Part shown: piece after piece, positions 7,097 through 12,816 of the stretch
Numbering within the stretch: position 1 is the first letter of the stretch
How the letters are laid out: each line of letters starts with the position of its first letter
Assembly: GCA_964632365.1 (NCBI GenBank)
Contig: CAZWDR010000031.1
Location: 1 to 25,151 of the forward strand
Reading direction: 5' to 3'
DNA length: 25,151 bases
DNA from: ZC4RG30 sp964632365
GTDB taxonomy: Bacteria; Pseudomonadota; Gammaproteobacteria; Steroidobacterales; Steroidobacteraceae
Made by a program: the position numbers and the translations under genes
Notes under the pieces: model-generated
What the model saw: only the letters and a program-made list of their open reading frames with translations
Database searches by the model: none
Told to the model about the DNA's origin: nothing

Positions 7097-9604
7097 ATGT
7101 TGCGTTCGCCTGCAGCGTGTTTCCGCATGTCGTCTGTCGCCGCCGCGGTGGCCCTCGCACTGCCGTCCTCACCAGCGCTCGCCGCCGAATCCCGGGCGCA
7201 GGGCGACCTGCAGGAGGTGGTGGTCACCGCGCGCTTCCGCGAGGAGAACCTGCAGACCACGCCGCTGGCCATCTCCGCCTTCTCCGAAGAGGATCTGGAG
7301 GCCCGCAGCATCGTCAATGTCAGCGACCTGGGCGTCACCGTGCCGAATGCGTTCATCCGGCAATCCGTGAGCAATTTTGGCCCCACCCAGACCATCGGCA
7401 TGCGCGGCCTGATCCAGGGTGATTTCAGTTACGCGTTCGAGCCCGCGGTGGGCATCTACATCGACGACATCTACCACGGCACGCTGACCGGTTCGACGAT
7501 GGACCTGCTCGACCTGGAGCGGGTGGAGGTGCTGCGCGGCCCGCAGGGCACCCTGTTCGGCATCAACACCATGGGAGGTGCCGTCCGCCTGATCTCCCGC
7601 AAGCCCGATGGCGCATCCGGAAGTTCCCTCGACGCCACCTACGGCTCGCGCAACCGCATCGACGTGAAGGGCGTGGCGAACTTCACGCTGCTGCCCGAGA
7701 AGCTGTTCGCGCGCGTGTCGGGCATCGCGCGCCGCCAGGATGGATTCGGGCAACGACTGGACTTCACCTGCGAGATGGTGCGCCGGGGCACACCGCAGCT
7801 GGCGGGCATCGGCGACGGGCGTGGTGCGGGGGGTGTCGCCGTGACGCCGGGCAGTCCGGCAGACATCGCCTTTCCGCAGACGCTGGACCCGCGGGAGGGC
7901 TGCGAGCTGGGAAGCCTCGGCGGATCCGAATCCATCGGCACGCGCGGGCAGCTGCGCTACCTGGCCAGCGACCGACTCGAGTTCAACCTCAGCGCGGACT
8001 ATTCGACACAGATCGCCGATCCGCCGGTCGAGGCACAGCTGAATGCGCGCAACGACACCGGCTATGCGGCGACGATCAACAACCGCTATGGCCTGAACAT
8101 CACCGAGATGGAGCGGGCCATGGTCTCGCCCGACCCCTACACGAACTTCGCGACCTACGGCAACGTGGTCGATGGCACTTCGTACGACCCGAATGTCCGG
8201 CTGCATGCGTGGGGCGCGGCCGGCACGATGGACCTGGACATCACCGACACGATGCACCTGAAGTTCATCACTGGCTATCGCACCTACGACACCACGTGGA
8301 TCAACGACAGCGACCTGACGCCGTTTGAACTGATGCAGACGCCCAGCCTGCAGGAACATCGCCAGTACCAGGCCGAAGTGCAGCTGACCGGTCTTGCCCT
8401 GAACGAGCGCCTGGACTGGACACTGGGCGCGTTCCATTACGACTCGCGCAGCCGCTCCTATTACCTTGCCAACTTCGTGACCTTCAACCTGAAGTTCACG
8501 GCGGATGACCTGTACACCACCGAGAACACCTCGGCGTTCGCGCATGGCAACTTCAAGCTGACCGATCGCCTGGCGCTGTCTGCCGGCCTGCGCTACTCAG
8601 ACGAGTCGAAGACCAACTGGTTCCGGCACTTCGGCCCGGGCCAGTACGCCGGCCCCAGCCCGCTCGGATTCAGCAGCGACCATGTGAGCTACAAGGCCGG
8701 GCTGGACTTCCAGGCCAGCGACAACCTGTTCCTCTATGCATCGGTGTCCGACGGCTTCACCTCTGCCGGCGTCACGCCCCGCATCTTCACGCCCGAGCAG
8801 CTGCAGCCGCTCGAAGGCGAGGAGGTGACCAACTACGAGATCGGCGCGAAGCTCGAACTGTTCGACCGCCGCCTGCGGATCAACTCGGCGGTGTTCTTCA
8901 TGGACTATGCCAGGCGCCTGACGCAGGTGGCGGCCAGGCAGTGCACGCTGGTCAACAATGGCGTGGATCCCGGCGAGCCGGTGTTCGGGCTGGGTGCCAC
9001 GGATCCGTGTCCGGCCGGCACACCATCGGGCGATCTGCCGCCAGAGGCTGGCACCGCGCGCAACGGCACCACCTGGTTCCATTACATGCAGGCGCCGGGC
9101 GAGGTGAAGGGTTTCGAGACCGAGCTGTCGCTGTTCCCGGTGCGCGACCTGATGTTCAACCTGTCCGCCGGCTACAACGAGTTCGAAGGGGACCAGGACG
9201 ATCCCGCCGCGCCGAACTACCGGCACCCTTCCGCCGTGCTGCAGCCGAAGTGGAACTTCAACGCCGGGCTGCAGTACGCGCTCGCATTGCCCAATGGCGC
9301 GCGCCTCACGCCCCGGCTGGACTGGTCGTTCCAGTCCTACCGCACCAACGGCACGGTGCGCGAGCCGCAGCGGGATCCGGATGACCGCAACGGCGGGTAT
9401 GGACTGGTCAATGCGCGCCTCAGCTACGATCCGCCCGGCGGCGAGTGGCAGGTCGCGTTCGCGCTGCAGAATGCCTTCGACAAGTTCTACTGGCAGCAGC
9501 TGGGCACGCGCACGCTGCGTTCCGGCGCGCCGGCCACCGGGCGCGTGGGCACACCGGGGCGGCCGCGGGAGTGGTCGATCACCGTGTCGAAGCGATTCGA
9601 CTGA
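7097..9604 (+). CDS. TonB-dependent outer-membrane receptor
   Basis: An 835-residue TonB-dependent receptor that should import a substrate across the outer membrane using TonB/ExbBD energy. The signal peptide ends near SPALAA. A TonB box follows (LQEVVVTARFREENLQ), then the plug with VGIYIDDIYHG and LERVEVLRGPQGTLFG, and a 22-stranded-type barrel ending in WSITVSKRFD; the final Asp after the usual terminal Phe is slightly unusual. A G-run lies just upstream of the chosen ATG; an upstream in-frame start would add 21 residues without signal character. Two probable extracellular loops carry cysteine pairs (about 7768-7905 and 8940-9012). The plug resembles the large group of receptors found in Sphingomonas-like and Steroidobacter-like catabolic loci. 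A siderophore role is not indicated, because no iron genes adjoin and the neighbours are oxidative/hydrolytic. Confidence 0.95.
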   Translation: MLRSPAACFRMSSVAAAVALALPSSPALAAESRAQGDLQEVVVTARFREENLQTTPLAISAFSEEDLEARSIVNVSDLGVTVPNAFIRQSVSNFGPTQTIGMRGLIQGDFSYAFEPAVGIYIDDIYHGTLTGSTMDLLDLERVEVLRGPQGTLFGINTMGGAVRLISRKPDGASGSSLDATYGSRNRIDVKGVANFTLLPEKLFARVSGIARRQDGFGQRLDFTCEMVRRGTPQLAGIGDGRGAGGVAVTPGSPADIAFPQTLDPREGCELGSLGGSESIGTRGQLRYLASDRLEFNLSADYSTQIADPPVEAQLNARNDTGYAATINNRYGLNITEMERAMVSPDPYTNFATYGNVVDGTSYDPNVRLHAWGAAGTMDLDITDTMHLKFITGYRTYDTTWINDSDLTPFELMQTPSLQEHRQYQAEVQLTGLALNERLDWTLGAFHYDSRSRSYYLANFVTFNLKFTADDLYTTENTSAFAHGNFKLTDRLALSAGLRYSDESKTNWFRHFGPGQYAGPSPLGFSSDHVSYKAGLDFQASDNLFLYASVSDGFTSAGVTPRIFTPEQLQPLEGEEVTNYEIGAKLELFDRRLRINSAVFFMDYARRLTQVAARQCTLVNNGVDPGEPVFGLGATDPCPAGTPSGDLPPEAGTARNGTTWFHYMQAPGEVKGFETELSLFPVRDLMFNLSAGYNEFEGDQDDPAAPNYRHPSAVLQPKWNFNAGLQYALALPNGARLTPRLDWSFQSYRTNGTVREPQRDPDDRNGGYGLVNARLSYDPPGGEWQVAFALQNAFDKFYWQQLGTRTLRSGAPATGRVGTPGRPREWSITVSKRFD

Positions 9605-9670
9605 GGTGGCGCGGATGCGTGGGATTGTCCGGAGCGGGGATGACCAGATGGCCACTGCGGGAGGCTCTTG

Positions 9671-10093
9671 ATGGCTGCATCCGTCTTCATGTGCGTCAGG
9701 GGCGCGGCGACCGTGCTCATGCTGGCCGGCGCGATCCTGGCCGTGCCATCCGCCATCGCACATCACTCGGTCGCCGGCCAGTTCGATCTCTCGAAGACCG
9801 TCACGATCTCCGGCGTCGTCTCGAAGGTGCACTGGATCAACCCGCACATCTATGTCGAGGTCACCGCCAGTGCGACCGGCGATGCGTCCACGGTGTGGAA
9901 ACTCGAAGGCGTGCCCGTGGGCGTCGCGCGCAAGGCGGGCCTCTCAAAGGCCATGCTCGAGGGCCGCGGCGAGACGGTGACCGTCGTGGCACATCCGGCC
10001 CGCGACGGCACGCCGCAGCTCGGGTATCTGGTGAAGATCACCTATCCGGATGGCAAGGTCTTCCAGTTCGCCGCGGATGGTCCCGGCGGTTGA
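9671..10093 (+). CDS. DUF6152-family secreted protein
   Basis: A 140-residue protein with an N-terminal signal peptide (cleavage predicted after SAIA30), so the mature chain begins His-His-Ser. Diagnostic family segments are AHHSVAGQFDLSKTVTISG, VSKVHWINPHIYVEV, a Trp-Lys-Leu-Glu-Gly-Val strand and an ERGETVTV-like turn (GRGETVTVVAHPARDG). This matches what I recall of DUF6152, a small beta-rich periplasmic family of unknown function often encoded beside TonB receptors. GGGAGG lies seven bases upstream of the ATG; an in-frame TTG just before is less likely. It sits 66 bases after the receptor and 16 bases before the next gene, so cotranscription is likely. Confidence 0.85.
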   Translation: MAASVFMCVRGAATVLMLAGAILAVPSAIAHHSVAGQFDLSKTVTISGVVSKVHWINPHIYVEVTASATGDASTVWKLEGVPVGVARKAGLSKAMLEGRGETVTVVAHPARDGTPQLGYLVKITYPDGKVFQFAADGPGG

Positions 10094-10109
10094 AGGGCAG
10101 GGGTGCTCG

Positions 10110-11033
10110 ATGATGCGCATGACACGGATCCGGACGGGGGCACCGACGCGGACGTCGACGCCGACCGCAGTGCCGACGCCGGCAGCGGCGGGATCTGCCA
10201 GGTTCCCGGCGTGGCGGGTCGCCATGCTGATGCTCGCGGGATGCTCGGCGGTTCCCTTGCTGGTGCCTGCGCAGTCCGCATCACCGCAGCGTCCTGCAGC
10301 GGGCGCGACGACACCGCGCATGCCGGACGGCCGTCCGGATTTCAACGGATCGTGGGACAACGGCAGCGGCTACGACTTCATCCGCCCCCAGACCGGACCG
10401 GATGGATCCATCTGCATCAGCGGTTGCCCGACTCCAGGCACGAACGAGACTTCCGCGCCGCCGCCGCGCGCTGCGCCGGACCGGCCGAAATACCGGCCTG
10501 AATGGACCGCCCGCGTCCGTGAGCTCGAACAGCGGCAGGTCGAGTTCGATCCGGTCCTGCGGTGCCGGTCGCCGGGGCTGCCGCGCATCGGTCCGCCCGA
10601 CAAGATCGTGCAGCGGACCGGTGAGGTGGTGTTCCTCTATGACGACGTGTCGGGCAGCTTCTGGCGCATCGTTCCGACCGACGGCCGCAAGCACCGGGAA
10701 GATGTCGACGAGAGTTACCTCGGCAATGCCGTGGGTCGCTGGGAAGGCGACGCGCTGGTCATCGAAACCATCGGCTTCAACGAGGACACCTGGCTCACCG
10801 ACGACGGTGCATTCCACACCCGCAACCTGCGTGTGATCGAACGCCTCACCCGCGACGGCAACGAGATGCGATGGCAGGCCACAGCCATCGATCCGGAAGT
10901 GCTGGCCGAACCCTGGGTGTTGCGGCCGCGGCGCATGACATTGATGGCCGCCGAGCTGCAGGAGCCTGTGCCCTGTGTCGAGCAGGACCTGAAGCACGTG
11001 GTCGACGGATCGCATCACGACAATCCGCGGTGA
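10110..11033 (+). CDS. Secreted protein of the DUF6152-associated GRPDFNGSW family, function unknown
   Basis: A 307-residue protein whose body carries MPDGRPDFNGSWDNG near the N-terminus, then DDVSGSFWRIVPTDGRKH, SYLGNAVGRWEGDALVIET, NEDTWLTDDGAFHT and a C-terminal PCVEQDLKH. I recognise this as a large uncharacterised exported family that often accompanies DUF6152 proteins and TonB receptors; I know no proven activity. The chosen ATG follows GGGCAGGGG. The N-terminus is odd: about 38 Thr/Pro/Arg-rich residues precede the hydrophobic segment VAMLMLAGCSAVPLLVPAQSAS. That segment contains a perfect lipobox (LAGC, Cys45) but also a signal-peptidase-I-like AQS site. A shorter start at the ATG at 10224 would lack a charged n-region. 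Either the signal has an extended n-region or the start needs correcting. Confidence 0.75.
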   Translation: MMRMTRIRTGAPTRTSTPTAVPTPAAAGSARFPAWRVAMLMLAGCSAVPLLVPAQSASPQRPAAGATTPRMPDGRPDFNGSWDNGSGYDFIRPQTGPDGSICISGCPTPGTNETSAPPPRAAPDRPKYRPEWTARVRELEQRQVEFDPVLRCRSPGLPRIGPPDKIVQRTGEVVFLYDDVSGSFWRIVPTDGRKHREDVDESYLGNAVGRWEGDALVIETIGFNEDTWLTDDGAFHTRNLRVIERLTRDGNEMRWQATAIDPEVLAEPWVLRPRRMTLMAAELQEPVPCVEQDLKHVVDGSHHDNPR

Positions 11034-11049
11034 CCGGATCCTTGCGGGT

Positions 11050-11073
11050 GCGGCCCGCTCGACCGCGGGCCGC
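11050..11073. terminator. Perfect 9-bp hairpin between convergent genes
   Basis: GCGGCCCGC (11050-11058) pairs exactly with GCGGGCCGC (11065-11073) around a six-base loop. It lies between the ends of the convergent DUF6152-cluster and DUF1428 genes, so it could terminate both. There is no T-run on either side, so intrinsic termination would be weak. Confidence 0.5.
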
Positions 11074-11102
11074 TGCAGCAGCAGCCGCGACGGCGCCGGG
11101 CG

Positions 11103-11459
11103 TCAGGCCTGTCGCACCACCAGCGGCTCGAAGGCGCCGTAGATCATGCGCTTGCCATCGAACGGCATCGACTCGCCGAACTGCGCCATGCGCGGATCCT
11201 TCATGATGGCCGCGTGGCTCGACTCGGCCGCCTGGCGGTCCTTCCAGATCATCCACGAGAACACCACCTTCTCGCCGGGCTGCAGGTCCACGGCACGGCG
11301 GAAGTCGGTGCGCTCGCCGTCCGGCACACTCGATTCCCAGCTTTCGACCACGCTGGTCGCGCCGTAGTCCCTGGCGATCTCCCAGAACTTCTCGGCAATG
11401 GCCTGGTACTCGGCCTTCTTGTCCTCGGGCACCGGAATCACGAATCCCTGGATGTACAT
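11103..11459 (-). CDS. DUF1428 family protein (YbaA-like)
   Basis: A 118-residue cytoplasmic protein with strong resemblance to E. coli YbaA: MYIQGFVIPVPEDKKAEY at the start, VPDGERTDFRRAV and VVFSWMIW in the middle, and the signature DPRMAQFGESMPFDGKRMIY near the end. DUF1428 has a dimeric alpha/beta-barrel (ferredoxin-like) fold and no established function. The start is fixed by a near-perfect AAGGAGG five bases before the ATG; an upstream in-frame codon six residues earlier lies inside that site's region and is unlikely. It stands alone, converging on the accessory cluster and divergent from rpsF. Confidence 0.92.
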   Translation of the reverse strand: MYIQGFVIPVPEDKKAEYQAIAEKFWEIARDYGATSVVESWESSVPDGERTDFRRAVDLQPGEKVVFSWMIWKDRQAAESSHAAIMKDPRMAQFGESMPFDGKRMIYGAFEPLVVRQA

Positions 11460-11570
11460 GCTGCCTCCTTGATGCACGGTCTGTCGCCCCCGGATTATGT
11501 GGGGTGTGGGTCAAGGCCGCACCTCGACGGGCCGGCGCCGGAACGCTGCCCGCGGCAGGGTCCGGCCGGC

Positions 11571-11599
11571 TTGCCCGCCCGGACCCCCTTGAGTACACT
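11571..11599 (+). promoter_or_regulatory. Candidate sigma-70 promoter of the rpsF-rpsR-rplI operon
   Basis: TTGCCC at 11571-11576 and TACACT at 11594-11599 each match the consensus at four of six positions and are separated by exactly 17 bases. A transcript starting near 11606 would carry about 55 bases of leader before rpsF. Confidence 0.45.
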
Positions 11600-11620
11600 T
11601 CGCGCCCCCTTGCCACACCG

Positions 11621-11639
11621 CACCGCCTTCAAGCGGGTG
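11621..11639 (+). promoter_or_regulatory. Leader hairpin upstream of rpsF
   Basis: CACCGC (11621-11626) pairs with GCGGGTG (11633-11639) around the loop CTTCAA, leaving one bulged G. The rpsF leader of many bacteria holds an RNA element with a bulged CCG that binds the S6:S18 dimer for autoregulation. This hairpin is in the right place and contains CCG, but I cannot confirm that it follows the consensus. Confidence 0.3.
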
Positions 11640-11661
11640 GCTTCATCCACAAGGAGATCCA

Positions 11662-12042
11662 ATGAGGCACTACGAGATCGTGGTCCTGGTGCACCCGGAC
11701 CAGAGCGAGCAGGTTCCTGCCATGCTCGAACGCTACAAGGGCATGATCACCGCCACCGGCGGCGCGGTCCACCGCGTCGAAGACTGGGGCCGTCGCCAGC
11801 TCGCCTACCCCATCACGAAGGTGCACAAGGCGCACTACCTCCTGATGAACGTCGAGACCGACCAGGCCACGCTGGCCGAGCTGACCGGTGCGTTCCGCTT
11901 CAGCGATGCCGTGCTGCGCCACCTGGTCGTGGCGATGGACGAGGCCGTCACGGAGCCGTCGCCGATGGCTCGTGGCGAAGACGAGGATGCCGACCGTCGC
12001 CGCGACCGCGACGATGACGGCGACGAAGCCGGCGCCCGCTGA
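11662..12042 (+). CDS. rpsF: 30S ribosomal protein bS6
   Basis: A 126-residue bS6, the small-subunit platform protein that pairs with bS18. The start MRHYEIVVLVHPDQSEQVP, the central GGAVHRVEDWGRRQLAYPI and the KAHYLLMNV strand are diagnostic. After the fold (about residue 95) comes a highly charged tail of Glu, Asp and Arg, a common variable extension that in some bacteria is modified by RimK glutamylation (family knowledge; the tail here ends GAR and offers no obvious terminal Glu-Glu site). AAGGAG lies six bases before the ATG. It is the first gene of the operon, eleven bases before rpsR. Confidence 0.98.
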   Translation: MRHYEIVVLVHPDQSEQVPAMLERYKGMITATGGAVHRVEDWGRRQLAYPITKVHKAHYLLMNVETDQATLAELTGAFRFSDAVLRHLVVAMDEAVTEPSPMARGEDEDADRRRDRDDDGDEAGAR

Positions 12043-12053
12043 AGGAGACCAAC

Positions 12054-12278
12054 ATGTCGCGATTCATCCGCCGCAAGAAGTTCTGCCGCTTCACCGCCGA
12101 GGGCGTGAAGTCCATCGATTACAAGGACCTGGCCACGCTCAAGGGCTACATCTCCGAGACCGGCAAGATCGTGCCCAGCCGCATCACCGGCACCAAGAGC
12201 TACTTCCAGCGCCAGCTGTCCGTGGCCATCAAGCGCGCGCGCTACCTGGCGCTGCTGCCCTACACCGATCAGCACTGA
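12054..12278 (+). CDS. rpsR: 30S ribosomal protein bS18
   Basis: A 74-residue bS18 of normal length, which binds 16S rRNA as a heterodimer with bS6. Recognised by FIRRKKFCRFTAEG, IDYKDLATLKGYISETGKI, and PSRITGTKSYFQRQLSVAIK followed by RARYLALLPY. The single Cys11 remains in the position often involved in zinc binding in some lineages, but the other ligands are absent, so this is a zinc-independent form. The GGAGACCAAC site precedes the ATG. It sits between rpsF and rplI as in most bacteria. Confidence 0.99.
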   Translation: MSRFIRRKKFCRFTAEGVKSIDYKDLATLKGYISETGKIVPSRITGTKSYFQRQLSVAIKRARYLALLPYTDQH

Positions 12279-12289
12279 GGTTCATTTCC

Positions 12290-12745
12290 ATGGACGTCAT
12301 CCTTCTGGAAAAAGTGGCCAACCTCGGCAACCTGGGCGATCGCGTCCAGGTGCGCTCCGGTTACGCCCGCAATTACCTGCTGCCCAAGGGCAAGGCCACG
12401 CTGGCCACGCCTGGCAATGTGAAGAAGTTCGAGGAGCGCCGCTCCGAGCTCGAGAAGGTCGCACGCGATGCGCTGTCGGGTGCCGAGGGTCGCAAGGCGA
12501 AGCTCGAGGGCTTCAAGCTGACGATCACGGCGAAGGCCGGCAACGAAGGCAAGCTGTTCGGCTCCATCGGCACCACGGACATCGCCGAGGCCGCCACTGC
12601 GGCGGGGCACGAAGTCTCGCGCAGCGAAGTGCGCCTGCCCAATGGGCCGCTGCGCACGGTGGGCGAGCACGTGGTGACGCTGCACCTGCATACCGACATC
12701 GACGTCGAGCTGCCGGTGGTCATCGAACCGGAAGAGCAGGGCTGA
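12290..12745 (+). CDS. rplI: 50S ribosomal protein bL9
   Basis: A 151-residue bL9 with its N-terminal globular domain (MDVILLEKVANLGNLGDRV, SGYARNYLLPKGKA), a long central helix (about 42-75), and a C-terminal domain ending in VTLHLHTDIDVELPVVI. bL9 spans the L1 stalk region of the large subunit and helps maintain reading frame. The ATG at 12290 follows GAGG by about ten bases, eleven bases after the rpsR stop, so it belongs to the same operon. No mutation or truncation is apparent. Confidence 0.98.
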   Translation: MDVILLEKVANLGNLGDRVQVRSGYARNYLLPKGKATLATPGNVKKFEERRSELEKVARDALSGAEGRKAKLEGFKLTITAKAGNEGKLFGSIGTTDIAEAATAAGHEVSRSEVRLPNGPLRTVGEHVVTLHLHTDIDVELPVVIEPEEQG

Positions 12746-12816
12746 TCCTCACCCACCGCTTTTCCGCAGGTTGATCCGTAGCCGGTCCAGCGTCGCTGGG
12801 CCAGAATAGCCCTGAC

